A stretch of 64,000 bases of DNA from positions 1-64,000 of the forward strand of contig NZ_JAKVIR010000004.1 of assembly GCF_022601975.1 (NCBI RefSeq), read 5' to 3'. Each line of letters starts with the position of its first letter. The stretch's first letter is position 1. The notes under the pieces are model-generated. The model was not told the DNA's origin. It ran no database searches and saw only the letters and a program-made list of their open reading frames with translations. This document shows, piece by piece, positions 45,741 through 54,517 of this stretch. This DNA is from Pontibacter sp. E15-1 (GTDB lineage Bacteria; Bacteroidota; Bacteroidia; Cytophagales; Hymenobacteraceae). A program made the position numbers and the translations under genes.

Positions 45741-48700
45741 CTAGCGCACAGTGCGTGCTACCTGTGGCGCAGTGTCAGCTGACTTTTTGTCCTTCATGGT
45801 ATCTACCACGATTGGCGTGGCGATGAACAGGGACGAGTACGTACCGAACATCACACCGATGATCATGGCCAGCGAGAAGCCGCGGAGCACCTCACCACCG
45901 AAGATGAAGAGAATCACAACCACCAGGAACAAGGTCAGGGAAGTAATGATGGTACGGCTGAACGTGCTGATCAGGGCCGGGTTCACGATGTCGCGGATAT
46001 GCGCGCGCGGGTTATCGTGCATGTACTCACGCACACGGTCGAAAATTACCACGGTATCGTTGATCGAGAAACCGATGATGGTCAGTACCGCCGCGATGAA
46101 CACCTGATCCATTTCGTACGAGATACCGAATAGGTCCAGGATAGAGAACACCGCGATGATCATCAGGGCATCGTGCAGCAAGGCTACCACGCCGCCCAGC
46201 GAGAACTGCCACTTACGGAAACGGATCATCACATAAACGAAGATACCCACCAGCGCGAGCAGCACCGCGATCAGGGCTGTGTTCTGGATGTCATCCGCCA
46301 TGGTTGCACCTACCTTTGCAGAGCTCAGCACTTCCGGATTCAGGTTGTTATACTGCCCTAATCCTGCCATCAGGGCAGTTTTCACCTGCTCGTCCGCCTG
46401 GATGCTCTCATCGTCGGCCAACCAGCTGGTCGTGATCTTGAGCCGGTTAGGAGAATCGTATGTTTTTACTTCTGTGCCTGCCTGCTGGAAATCGTCAACC
46501 AGTGCCGTACGCACATCAGAAGCCGGAACAGCCTCGTCAAACTCTACCACGTAAGAGCGACCGCCCCGGAAGTCAACGCCCAGGTTAGGGCCACCGTTGA
46601 TGTACATGGCCACAAAACCGAATACCAATACCGCCAGAGAGAAGGCATAGGCCGGCTTTCTGTAGGCCATCACGTCAAACGTGATGTTACGGAACATTCT
46701 GTCGGCAAGGGAGGTCGAGAAAGCCAGTTTTCCGCCTTTCTTGAAGGTATTCTCCACAAACAGACGGGAGATGAACACAGAGGTGAAGAAGGAAGTGACG
46801 ATACCGATCATCAGGGTGATGGCGAAGCCTTTTACCGGGCCGGAACCGAAGAAGTAAAGGATAAAGCCTACCAGGAAGGTGGTTACGTTCGCATCCAAGA
46901 TCGTGCTGAACGCCTTTTCATACCCTTTGTTGATGATCTCGCGCATGCTGAGCCCTTTCGCGGCTTCTTCGCGCATACGCTCAAATATCAGTACGTTCGC
47001 ATCCACGGCCATACCCAGGGTAAGCACGATACCTGCGATACCGGGCAATGTAAGCGCCGCGTTAAACTGCGCCAGCACACCCAGGATAAAGAACACGTTG
47101 AAAAGCAGGGCCAGGTCAGCGATGAAACCGCCGCGGCTGTAGTACGCGATCATGAACAGCACCACGATACCAAAACCGGCGAGTGTAGAAATCAAACCCT
47201 GGCTGATGGCCTCCTGACCCAATGACGGGCCAACAACGGCCTCTTCCACGATGCGGGTAGGAGCGGGCATTTTACCAGCCTTCAGGATGTTGGCTAAGTC
47301 TTGCGCTTCCTCTACCGTAAAGTTACCGGAGATGGAGGAGCTACCGCCCGTGATCTCGCCCTGCACCACCGGGGCAGAGTATACATAGTTGTCAAGCACG
47401 ATGGCTACCTGGCGGCCTACGTTGTCGCCGGTAAGGCGGGCCCACTTCTTGGCGCCTGTCGGGTTCATCGTCATGCTGATTTCCGGACGGCCTGTCTGGT
47501 CGAAGTCCTGGCGGGCGTCGTTGATCACTTCTCCGGTCATCGGGGCATTGCCACCGCGGCCTTTTTTGATGGCATAGAACTCTACAAACTCCTGGCGGTT
47601 GTCACCCGCGATCGGCTTCACGCCCCACAGGAACTTCATGTTCGGCGGGAACATGGTGCGCACTTCCGGGCGGCGGAAGATGTCGTTGATCTTGGCTGTG
47701 TCGCGCACGTTGGCACCGATGCCGCCTGGCATCTGTGTGAAGAGGCTGGCCAGAACGCCTGTCTGGGCTGCGGCAGTCGTGTCAAGGGCAGTAGCGTTGG
47801 AGTCGGTTGGGGTTGCGGCGGCAAGCGCGGCAGAGTCACCGGCAATGGTAGAGTCGCCGGAGGCGGCGGCCTGTGCCAGCACATCCTCGTTGGCATCTTG
47901 CACGGTGGCACCCTGTGGGGCCGCTGCGGCAAGCGCGTCTTTTTGTTTTTCGCTGGAGGAGGTTGCGCCCAGGTTCAGTTTACCCGCCTGCTGCTGCTTG
48001 TCGAGGTACTGCCCCAACTGCACGAAATACGGGCTAAACTCCTGCGGAGACCATACTTCCCAGAACTCCAGGTTGGCCATACCCTGCAACAGGTTACGCA
48101 CGCGGTCTGGGTTGTCAATGCCTGGCAACTCGATCTGGATACGGCCCGTGCCTTTCAGGCGCTGGATGTTTGGCTGGTTCACGCCGAACTTGTCGATACG
48201 TGTGCGCAGGATGTTGAACGAGCGGTCGATGGCATCTTCCACCTCGGCATCAATCACCTTTATCACTTCGTCGTTGGTAGACTCGTAGCTGATCTTGCCA
48301 CGGTTAGAGGTGTTGGAGAAGATCCGGCTCAGGCGGCCACTTGGCTCAATTTCGCGGTATGCCTCAGCAAAAAGCGATGTGAAGCGCTCCTGGCTGCTTT
48401 TCTGCAGCTCCTGCGCACGGGCCAGTGCCTTCAGGAAGTTAGGGTCTTTGCTGTTGCCCGACATGGAGCGGATGATCTCCACCGGGGAAACCTCCAATAC
48501 CACGTGCATACCGCCTTTCAGGTCGAGGCCAAGGCCAAGCTCGTTTTCCTTCACCTCCTGGTAGGTCATGCCCATATAAACTGTCTCCTTCGCGATAGAG
48601 TCGAGGTAGCTCTGCTGCTTCACGAAGTTCACATTGCCTTGTGCGTCTGTGGCATAGGCCGCGGCGTCTTTCTGCACATTGCGGGCAATAAAGGAGAATG

Positions 48701-48767
48701 ACAGGTAGTAGAGGCAAAGCGCCGATACAATCACTGTCAGAACGATTATTAACGTTTTGTTCCGCAT
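45741..48767 (-). CDS. secDF: Fused protein translocase subunit SecDF
   Basis: A 1008-residue fusion of SecD and SecF, which use the proton gradient to complete export through SecYEG. SecD part at about 1-650: N-terminal helix, GLGLDLKGGMHVVLEVSP, and a periplasmic head interrupted by an Ala/Ser/Thr-rich insert (about 299-346), then a helix block with LTLGMAVDANVLIFERMREE. SecF part at about 680-1008: GGPNLGVDFRGGRSYVVEFD and a second helix block with FSINDTVVIFDRVRE. A single gene with long reach. The low-complexity insert is unlike the usual conserved heads and may be a flexible linker. Confidence 0.96.
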   Translation of the reverse strand: MRNKTLIIVLTVIVSALCLYYLSFSFIARNVQKDAAAYATDAQGNVNFVKQQSYLDSIAKETVYMGMTYQEVKENELGLGLDLKGGMHVVLEVSPVEIIRSMSGNSKDPNFLKALARAQELQKSSQERFTSLFAEAYREIEPSGRLSRIFSNTSNRGKISYESTNDEVIKVIDAEVEDAIDRSFNILRTRIDKFGVNQPNIQRLKGTGRIQIELPGIDNPDRVRNLLQGMANLEFWEVWSPQEFSPYFVQLGQYLDKQQQAGKLNLGATSSSEKQKDALAAAAPQGATVQDANEDVLAQAAASGDSTIAGDSAALAAATPTDSNATALDTTAAAQTGVLASLFTQMPGGIGANVRDTAKINDIFRRPEVRTMFPPNMKFLWGVKPIAGDNRQEFVEFYAIKKGRGGNAPMTGEVINDARQDFDQTGRPEISMTMNPTGAKKWARLTGDNVGRQVAIVLDNYVYSAPVVQGEITGGSSSISGNFTVEEAQDLANILKAGKMPAPTRIVEEAVVGPSLGQEAISQGLISTLAGFGIVVLFMIAYYSRGGFIADLALLFNVFFILGVLAQFNAALTLPGIAGIVLTLGMAVDANVLIFERMREEAAKGLSMREIINKGYEKAFSTILDANVTTFLVGFILYFFGSGPVKGFAITLMIGIVTSFFTSVFISRLFVENTFKKGGKLAFSTSLADRMFRNITFDVMAYRKPAYAFSLAVLVFGFVAMYINGGPNLGVDFRGGRSYVVEFDEAVPASDVRTALVDDFQQAGTEVKTYDSPNRLKITTSWLADDESIQADEQVKTALMAGLGQYNNLNPEVLSSAKVGATMADDIQNTALIAVLLALVGIFVYVMIRFRKWQFSLGGVVALLHDALMIIAVFSILDLFGISYEMDQVFIAAVLTIIGFSINDTVVIFDRVREYMHDNPRAHIRDIVNPALISTFSRTIITSLTLFLVVVILFIFGGEVLRGFSLAMIIGVMFGTYSSLFIATPIVVDTMKDKKSADTAPQVARTVR

Positions 48768-48942
48768 TAGTTAGTAATGATAAAGTATGTATAAAATAAA
48801 GTAAGGGTGCTGATTCATAGCGCCTTGCCGGGCCTATAAGCAAAATGCAGTAAAAGGCGAATGCGTTCCGGCAACTGCAGAATATTGGTCTGCGGGCATG
48901 CTGGGGGTAGCAAGGCGTAAACGGGGAGAGGGGAGGGACCGC

Positions 48943-49308
48943 CTAGGGGGCGTTGGGTTGTATGATAATAGGGAAAAGCTGCGCCACAAAACCGATGCCC
49001 GGAGGTATGGTGGTATAGGCGGGCAGCAGCTCGTTGGTTGGGTTGGCAAAGGTAGGGTGCTGCGGAAGCGGCACGGACGCCTGGTGCAGGTTTAGCGCCA
49101 CAAACGAGGTGGTGGCCTCCAGCGACACTTTCTGCTTCACAACCGTTTTGCCCTCAGCGGCGGGTACCGCCAGCTGCGCCCCGGATTGCTGCGCCGAGGC
49201 CGGGGTATACGCCACCACTTCCTGGCCGTTGAGCATGAGCGCCCAGAGCAGGGTAAAAGACATCAAAAGATGCTTTACGTGGCAGGATATGTTTTTGGCC
49301 TTTGGCAT
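48943..49308 (-). CDS. Hypothetical exported protein
   Basis: A 121-residue frame starting MPKAKNISCHVKHLLMSFTLLWALMLNGQEVVAY, a signal-peptide-like N-terminus followed by a Ser/Ala/Gln and proline-rich region without repeats or cysteines. No family recognised. It lies between secDF and the TrkA-type gene on the same strand. It may be real but small. Confidence 0.45.
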   Translation of the reverse strand: MPKAKNISCHVKHLLMSFTLLWALMLNGQEVVAYTPASAQQSGAQLAVPAAEGKTVVKQKVSLEATTSFVALNLHQASVPLPQHPTFANPTNELLPAYTTIPPGIGFVAQLFPIIIQPNAP

Positions 49309-49360
49309 GATGCAGGTATAGCTGCAAATGTAAGGTCTTTTATCTGAAAAAAAGAAATCC

Positions 49361-50053
49361 TTAGCGGTTAATGTCTATAAATCGCTTCACGTCGTTCTTT
49401 TTGCCGATAAGGATCAGAATGTCTGACGGATAGATGATGGTGTCGGCCTTCGGCACGCCGATGATGTGCTCCACCTGGGTGGGCTTTCCGGCCTGGATCT
49501 CCTCAAAAAAGCGCTTGATGGTGATCAGGTTGAGGTTATACTTCTCGCGGAGCGAGATCTTGGCGATACTGCGGTTGGCGATGTTGCGCGGCGCATTGAT
49601 CTCCACAATCTCATAGTTGTCGGGCAGCGGCAGGAACGTCCGGATGCTGGGCTGCAGCAGGCGCTCGGCCACGGTTTTGCCTACCTCGCCCTCCGGCGAG
49701 AGGATCTCCTGCACGCCCATCTTCTCCAGGATGCGGCGCTGCTGCTTGTTGGAGGCGCGCGTGATCACCCGCTTCACGTTCAGTTCCTGCAGGTTGGCCG
49801 TCGTGATCAGCAGGGCCTCAAAATCCTCCCCGATGGCCACGATCACGGCGTCGAGATCCTGCACGTTCTGCGCCTCCAGGGCCCGGATATCCGTTGCGTC
49901 CAGCGCCACCGCGTAAGACACCTCGTCTTTGATGGTTTCTACGTGGTCTTCGTTATTGTCGATGGCGATTACCTCGGCACCGCGCTCCGCCAGCGTGGTG
50001 GCGATGGACCTGCCGAAGATACCCAGCCCGATTACAGCAAACTTGTGCCTCAT
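49361..50053 (-). CDS. TrkA-type potassium uptake regulatory protein
   Basis: A 230-residue RCK regulator: TrkA_N Rossmann domain (GLGIFGRSIATTLAERGAEVIAIDNN, about 6-31, nucleotide-binding GxGxxG) and TrkA_C from about 140 (ISLREKYNLNLITIKR). It gates a Trk/Ktr potassium channel, whose TrkH-type partner is not in the window. Its stop overlaps the uridine kinase start region by 4 nt (50050-50053), an operon sign. Confidence 0.9.
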   Translation of the reverse strand: MRHKFAVIGLGIFGRSIATTLAERGAEVIAIDNNEDHVETIKDEVSYAVALDATDIRALEAQNVQDLDAVIVAIGEDFEALLITTANLQELNVKRVITRASNKQQRRILEKMGVQEILSPEGEVGKTVAERLLQPSIRTFLPLPDNYEIVEINAPRNIANRSIAKISLREKYNLNLITIKRFFEEIQAGKPTQVEHIIGVPKADTIIYPSDILILIGKKNDVKRFIDINR

Positions 50054-50670
50054 GGTTTTATTTTTGCGTTCAAAAATGTGGTAAGCACCTCCAGCCCTTT
50101 CTCGAAATGGTGATTGTTCGGGATAATGATGTCGGCGTCGTTCTTATACGGCTTTATATACTTTTCGTAAGTGGGGGCCACGTGATTGGTATACCGGTAC
50201 AGCACATCGTCCAGGTCATACCCGCGCTCGATGCGGTCGCGCACGATGCGGCGCTGCAGCTTGATGTACTCCTTGGCGTCGATGTATACCTTGAGGTCCA
50301 GCAGGTTGGCGATCTCCTCGAAGTAGAACACGAAAATCCCCTCCACCACCACGATGGGCGCGGGCCTGAACTCAAGTTGCTTCGGCACCACGTTCGGGTT
50401 GTTGAAGGTATACTCGGTGCGGGACACGGTTTCTCCCCGGCTCACTTTCAGAATGTCCTGGGCATAGGCCTCATGGTCGATGCAGGAGGGCAGGTCGAAG
50501 TTGACGATCCCGTTAAAGTCTGTGGTCTGGTGCTCGCGCGACTTGTAGTAATTGTCCTGGGAGATGAGACAGACATCCTCCGGGGAGAACGACGTGAGCA
50601 GCTGGTTCAGAAAAGTGGTTTTGCCTGAAGCACTACCTCCTGTAATCCCGACAATGAATGGCTTTTGCAT
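50050..50670 (-). CDS. udk: Uridine kinase
   Basis: A 206-residue kinase phosphorylating uridine and cytidine. P-loop GGSASGKT at 11-18. YKSREHQTTDFNGIVNFDLPSCIDHEAY and VVVEGIFVFYFEEIANLLDLKVYIDA are family motifs, followed by RRIVRDRIERGYDLDDVLYRY. It is upstream of, and overlaps by 4 nt, the TrkA-type gene. Pyrimidine salvage is the expected role. Confidence 0.93.
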   Translation of the reverse strand: MQKPFIVGITGGSASGKTTFLNQLLTSFSPEDVCLISQDNYYKSREHQTTDFNGIVNFDLPSCIDHEAYAQDILKVSRGETVSRTEYTFNNPNVVPKQLEFRPAPIVVVEGIFVFYFEEIANLLDLKVYIDAKEYIKLQRRIVRDRIERGYDLDDVLYRYTNHVAPTYEKYIKPYKNDADIIIPNNHHFEKGLEVLTTFLNAKIKP

Positions 50671-50756
50671 AGGAAGTTATGGTTGCAGGCTACAAAATTA
50701 ACATATAAAAACGGACAAGGCCACTGCCCTGTGCATTTTTAATAGAGGCGGGCGGG

Positions 50757-51335
50757 TTAGCGCGCCTTCAGGAAAGCAACGAGCTGCTGGACGGCCCGGC
50801 CGCGGTGGCTGATGGCGTTTTTCTCGGCGGCGGTCATCTCGGCAAATGTGCGGTCGTGGCCGTGTGGGGTAAACACAGGGTCGTAGCCAAAGCCTTTGTC
50901 GCCTTTCCACGCTGTGCTGATGGTGCCTTCCACGATGCCCTCGAACTGGTGCTCCTGCCCGTCCAGCATCAGGGTGATGCAGGTGCGGAAGCGGGCGTTG
51001 CGGTTCTGGTGCGGCGCCAGGTTTTGCAGCAACAGCCGGATGTTGTCGCTGTCGGAGCGCTGCGGCCCGGCATAGCGGGCCGAGTACACGCCCGGAGCGC
51101 CGCCAAGCGCCTCCACCTCCAGGCCCGTGTCGTCGGCGAAGCAGCTCACCTGGTACTGCTGCCATACATAGGCCGCCTTCTGCCGGGAGTTGCCCTCCAG
51201 CGTTTCCTGGTCTTCGGCCAGTTCCTCGTGGCAGCCAATGTCCTGCAGGGTCAGCAACTCATATATACCCTCCAGCATCTGGCCTACCTCCGCGACCTTG
51301 TGCCTGTTGTTGGTGGCAAAACAAAGCTTTTTCAT
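50757..51335 (-). CDS. rdgB: RdgB/HAM1 nucleoside-triphosphate pyrophosphatase
   Basis: A 192-residue enzyme hydrolysing non-canonical purine triphosphates (dITP, XTP) to monophosphates. It begins MKKLCFATNNRHKVAEV, the conserved start, with FADDTGLEVEALGGAPGVYSARYAG as the central motif and GFGYDPVFTPHGHDRTFAEM near the end. SHRGRAVQQL closes the active site. Normal length. The AT-rich stem-loop element G lies upstream. Confidence 0.95.
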   Translation of the reverse strand: MKKLCFATNNRHKVAEVGQMLEGIYELLTLQDIGCHEELAEDQETLEGNSRQKAAYVWQQYQVSCFADDTGLEVEALGGAPGVYSARYAGPQRSDSDNIRLLLQNLAPHQNRNARFRTCITLMLDGQEHQFEGIVEGTISTAWKGDKGFGYDPVFTPHGHDRTFAEMTAAEKNAISHRGRAVQQLVAFLKAR

Positions 51336-51344
51336 GTATGATGG

Positions 51345-51505
51345 GTGTTGGTGGTTGATTGCTAGTTGTTGATTGTTGATTGTTAAATTGATTGGATTGA
51401 TATTATTTTAATGGTTGATTGTTAAACTGTTAGTTTGATCATCCATAGACCCCCAACAATTTAGCCATCAAGCCATATAACAATTAACAATCAACTATTA
51501 ACAAT
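51345..51505. repeat. AT-rich stem-loop element, copy G (inverted orientation)
   Basis: The AT-rich gap repeats TTGATTGTTAA on its left side and TTAACAATCAA on its right. At its centre (51429-51466) lies a 38-nt core, read on the minus strand beginning GGCTAAATTGTTGG and ending ATCAAACTAAC, nearly the same as cores at 54402 and 55684. Confidence 0.75.
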
Positions 51506-52024
51506 TTAACTCAGATACGCCCCGTAGTTCTCGCCTTCCAGGTTTACCAGAATGTGCTCGTTGAGGGTAGTGGCCAGCGAGTAGCCGGTATACGTGGAGG
51601 CCACGGGGTATGCCGGATGGTGTCGGTCTACCAGCGTCGCGATCTCCACTTTTTTAGGTGCCTGCGGCAGGAACGAGTTGAGGGTATAAGCCAGCGTCTT
51701 GCCGGTGTTCAGCACGTCGTCTACCATCACCACTACCTTGTCGGTGATCGAGAGGGTGGCGGGCTCCAGCGTGATGGGGTCCTGCTGCGGGGCGGTTTTG
51801 TTCAGCGTCACGCGGAGCAGCTGCACCTGCAGTTTGGAGATATCCTGTAGCTTTTGGGCCAGCATCTCGGCCAGGGCGTAGCCGTTGGGGTAGATGCCCG
51901 CCAGCACAAGCTCCTGAGCCTCGAAGTTCTGCTCATAGATCTGGTAGGCCATGCGCACAATCTTCTGCTCGATCTGCGCCCTGTCCAGTATCAGGTTCTG
52001 GTTGTCTGGGGATGGTGTCATCAT
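51506..52024 (-). CDS. Phosphoribosyltransferase, PyrR/Pta-like
   Basis: A 172-residue PRTase. VVVMVDDVLNTGKTLAYTL is the PRPP-binding loop, and LVLAGIYPNGYALAEMLAQKL matches the PyrR/uracil or hypoxanthine PRTase core. It could be a PyrR-like regulator/PRTase or a salvage enzyme; a specific substrate cannot be read from sequence. The start at 52024 is followed by a second ATG at 52021. It stands alone between two repeat-rich gaps. Confidence 0.82.
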   Translation of the reverse strand: MMTPSPDNQNLILDRAQIEQKIVRMAYQIYEQNFEAQELVLAGIYPNGYALAEMLAQKLQDISKLQVQLLRVTLNKTAPQQDPITLEPATLSITDKVVVMVDDVLNTGKTLAYTLNSFLPQAPKKVEIATLVDRHHPAYPVASTYTGYSLATTLNEHILVNLEGENYGAYLS

Positions 52025-52173
52025 AGGTGTCCGGGGGTATACGTTGGCCAGCAGCCCGTGCTGGAGCAGGCAAATTTAAGAAGATATTTGCATCGGGCCG
52101 CGGAAATTGCGCAAGCGGTGCCTGGTTTGCAAAATAATTTGGGCCTTAGCGTTTTACTTTCCGCAAATCTTGT

Positions 52174-52181
52174 TAAATTTG
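52174..52181 (+). promoter_or_regulatory. -7 promoter box of rpmE2
   Basis: TAAATTTG matches TAnnTTTG, 41 nt before the rpmE2 start. Confidence 0.55.
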
Positions 52182-52221
52182 CAGTCCGATTGAGAATTAA
52201 GGTTAATTAACGTTTATAATA

Positions 52222-52467
52222 ATGAAAAAAGGCATTCACCCAGAATACAGACAGGTGGTTTTTCAGGATACTTCAAGTGATTACAAGTTCATCACCCGTT
52301 CTACAATGAACTCTGATGAGAAAATCACGATGGAAGACGGCAAAGAGTACCCGGTAATTAAAGTCGAGGTTTCTTCTGCTTCGCATCCTTTCTACACGGG
52401 CAAAAACCTGTTTGTGGATACTGCAGGCCGTATCGACAAGTTCAAGCAGCGTTACCAAAAGAAATAA
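52222..52467 (+). CDS. rpmE2: Ribosomal protein L31 type B
   Basis: An 81-residue L31 without the zinc CxxC pairs, that is, the type B form. It begins [28 protein letters not shown] and ends [27 protein letters not shown], both typical. Ribosomal 50S subunit bridge protein. Terminator at 52494. Confidence 0.97.
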   Translation: MKKGIHPEYRQVVFQDTSSDYKFITRSTMNSDEKITMEDGKEYPVIKVEVSSASHPFYTGKNLFVDTAGRIDKFKQRYQKK

Positions 52468-52493
52468 GCGGTTTTTTCCGGTTAAAACGTTTC

Positions 52494-52536
52494 AAAAGAA
52501 AGGTCTTCCTGAGATTATCGGGGAGACCTTTCTTTT
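52494..52536 (+). terminator. rpmE2 terminator
   Basis: AAAAGAAAGGTCT (52494-52506) pairs perfectly with AGACCTTTCTTTT (52524-52536); the stem extends inward through CCTGAG/CGGGG. T-rich end. Confidence 0.88.
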
Positions 52537-52627
52537 GTGCCCAATGCTATTTATACCCAATGCCAAATAATTAGCCCGGTTTATGTTTTCCTGGAAAACT
52601 ATACAGTCTCATACTCACCCCCTGACT

Positions 52628-53068
52628 ATGAGAGTAAGCACTACTTACCTTTTTGTGGTATTGGCAATTAGCACCCTGACTGCTTGCCACCAAACCGAAG
52701 AAGTTATACCTGCGCCAGCGCCTGTTGATAAAACTGTGGTCTTCGAGGTGTTCGGCAACCAGGACTTCTCCTACAGCCGGTATGGCGAGGAAGAGGTAAC
52801 CATACAGTTGCTCATTAGCAGGAATGACAAGGATGCGCCTAGCGGTATGGGAACAGAAGTGCTCGACAGCACCTTTACGATGCCGCTGCAAGACCTCCCT
52901 GTGCGCGCAAACAGATTGATAATAAAGAAAGTAGTGCCAGGCGTGCTCGGCGAAAAGGAACCTGTTTTTATCCGTAGCGGGTATCACTATAGGCAAACGG
53001 CTTTCGGCAGGAACCAGACCTTTTCCCCGGGCCAGATGGAGAATACAGTGCAGCTCACAGTCTATTAG
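52628..53068 (+). CDS. Hypothetical lipoprotein
   Basis: A 146-residue protein. The start at 52628 gives MRVSTTYLFVVLAISTLTAC, a lipobox-ended signal peptide. The mature part (HQTEEVIPAPAPVDKTVVFEVFGNQDFSYSRYG...) is predicted beta-rich, with no family recognised. It is single, with a terminator-like hairpin downstream. Confidence 0.65.
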   Translation: MRVSTTYLFVVLAISTLTACHQTEEVIPAPAPVDKTVVFEVFGNQDFSYSRYGEEEVTIQLLISRNDKDAPSGMGTEVLDSTFTMPLQDLPVRANRLIIKKVVPGVLGEKEPVFIRSGYHYRQTAFGRNQTFSPGQMENTVQLTVY

Positions 53069-53091
53069 CAAAAGATTACAGGTAATTAAGC

Positions 53092-53121
53092 AAGTCTTCC
53101 TGAATTATTTCGGGAAGACTT
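53092..53121 (+). terminator. Terminator of the lipoprotein gene
   Basis: AAGTCTTCC (53092-53100) pairs with GGAAGACTT (53113-53121) plus inner pairs. The sequence GTCTTCCTGA..ATTAT..CGGG.AGAC closely resembles the preceding rpmE2 terminator, suggesting a duplicated terminator. Confidence 0.7.
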
Positions 53122-53136
53122 TTCTATTTTTGTGCT

Positions 53137-54330
53137 ATGAATATCATCTTGTTCGACGATCCCACGATTCGTCCTAACCTGCTTCCGCTCACCTTCACCC
53201 GGCCGGTGGCAGATCTCCGCGTGGGCATCCTGACCATTGCCGAGAAGTGGAGCATGCACCTCGGGGCATCCGTGTCGTACCTCACGGCAGACTACCTGCA
53301 GCAAAAGTACAGCACGCATTTCGACACCAGCAATTTTTACATCAACGGGGCCGTGTGCCCCGACGAGGATCTGATAGCCGCTATCCAGGCACTGAAAGTA
53401 GGCGAGGCGCTGTACTTTGAGCAAACGCTGGTCGCGATTAACGGGGACAACCTGGAACTGCACGCGATTGAGGACATGATTGCTCACGGCTCCTCTAAAA
53501 GGCAATCCTGCGACAACTGCACACGCATACTGGAGGTATGGGATATCTTCCTGCAGAACGGCGAGCAAATCCGCTGCGACTTTGCCCTGCTAACGAAAGA
53601 CAGAAAAAGCCAGCCGCTCCACGACCGCCACACCATCGTGTATGGCGAGGAGAACATTTTTATCGAGGAAGGGGCCACTATCCGGGCAGCCGTGCTGAAT
53701 GCCGAGAACGGGCCCATTTACATCGGTAAAAACGCCCACATACATGAAGGGGCTTTGATTAGAGGACCGTTTGCCCTGTGTGAGGAAAGCCACGTGAACA
53801 TGGGCGGCAAGATGCGCGGCGATGTCACTATCGGGCCGTTCTGTAAGGTGGGTGGCGAGGTAAGCGTCTCCGTGATAATGAGTTACAGCAACAAGGGGCA
53901 CGACGGCTTCCTGGGCAACTCCGTCATCGGGCAGTGGTGCAACCTGGGCGCCGACACCAATACCTCTAACCTGAAGAACAACTACGCGGAGGTGAAGGTA
54001 TGGAATTATGCCAAGCGCGGTTTTAAAGCCACGGGGCAGCAGTTTTGTGGCCTCATCATGGGCGACCACAGCAAGTGCAGCATCAACACCATGTTTAACA
54101 CGGGCACTGTGGTAGGCGTGAGCGCCAATATTTTCGGGGCCGGGTTTCCGCTCACCTTCATCCCGTCGTTCAGTTGGGGAGGGGCCGCTGGTTTCGAGGA
54201 CTTTAAGCTGCAGAAAGCCATGGAGGTGGCCGAAAAAGTGATGGAACGCCGTAAAATCCCATTCTCTGAGACAGAAAAAGCCTTGCTTACGGATGTCTAC
54301 GAGCAAACGCAGCAAAACCGCATCTGGTGA
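53137..54330 (+). CDS. GlmU-like sugar nucleotidyltransferase
   Basis: A 397-residue protein. N-terminus MNIILFDDPTIRPNLLPLTFTRPVADLRVGILTIAEKW is the GlmU-family signature used for Bacteroidota proteins combining a nucleotidyltransferase-like part with left-handed beta helix repeats. The hexapeptide region (about 190-345) has repeats such as IGKNAHIHEGALIRGPFALCEESHVNMGGKMRGDVTIGPF. It is predicted to help make UDP-sugars for cell wall or LPS, but no enzymatic residue is claimed. A new start box TATTTTTG lies only 5 nt upstream, which would be leaderless if used. Confidence 0.88.
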   Translation: MNIILFDDPTIRPNLLPLTFTRPVADLRVGILTIAEKWSMHLGASVSYLTADYLQQKYSTHFDTSNFYINGAVCPDEDLIAAIQALKVGEALYFEQTLVAINGDNLELHAIEDMIAHGSSKRQSCDNCTRILEVWDIFLQNGEQIRCDFALLTKDRKSQPLHDRHTIVYGEENIFIEEGATIRAAVLNAENGPIYIGKNAHIHEGALIRGPFALCEESHVNMGGKMRGDVTIGPFCKVGGEVSVSVIMSYSNKGHDGFLGNSVIGQWCNLGADTNTSNLKNNYAEVKVWNYAKRGFKATGQQFCGLIMGDHSKCSINTMFNTGTVVGVSANIFGAGFPLTFIPSFSWGGAAGFEDFKLQKAMEVAEKVMERRKIPFSETEKALLTDVYEQTQQNRIW

Positions 54331-54339
54331 GTTGATAGC

Positions 54340-54480
54340 TGATAGTTAATTGTTGGTTGTTAATTGGTGATTGTTAAGTTTTGATTGTTAAATGGTTGAA
54401 TGGCTAAATTGTTGGAAGTCTATTTGAGATCAAACCAACCATTTAACCATGTAGCAATTTAACAATCCAAATTGCCCCCA
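54340..54480. repeat. AT-rich stem-loop element, copy E
   Basis: Repeats of TTGTTAA/TTGATTGTTAAATGGTT on the left and GGTTAAAT/TTTAACAAT on the right around a 38-nt core (54402-54439) starting GGCTAAATTGTTGG and ending ATCAAACCAAC. Nearly the same core occurs at 51429 (inverted) and 55684. Confidence 0.75.
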
Positions 54481-54517
54481 TTCGTAATTCGTAATTCTTA
54501 ATTCGTAATTAAAAAAA

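Noticed and set aside
47301..48701. A 466-codon plus-strand frame opposite secDF
   Set aside because: It is the mirror of a well-supported gene, with His/Val/Gly-rich composition and no family signature, so it is a shadow.
53125..53132. TATTTTTG just before the GlmU-like start as a promoter
   Set aside because: Only 5 nt separate it from the start codon. It would need leaderless transcription, for which there is no other evidence.
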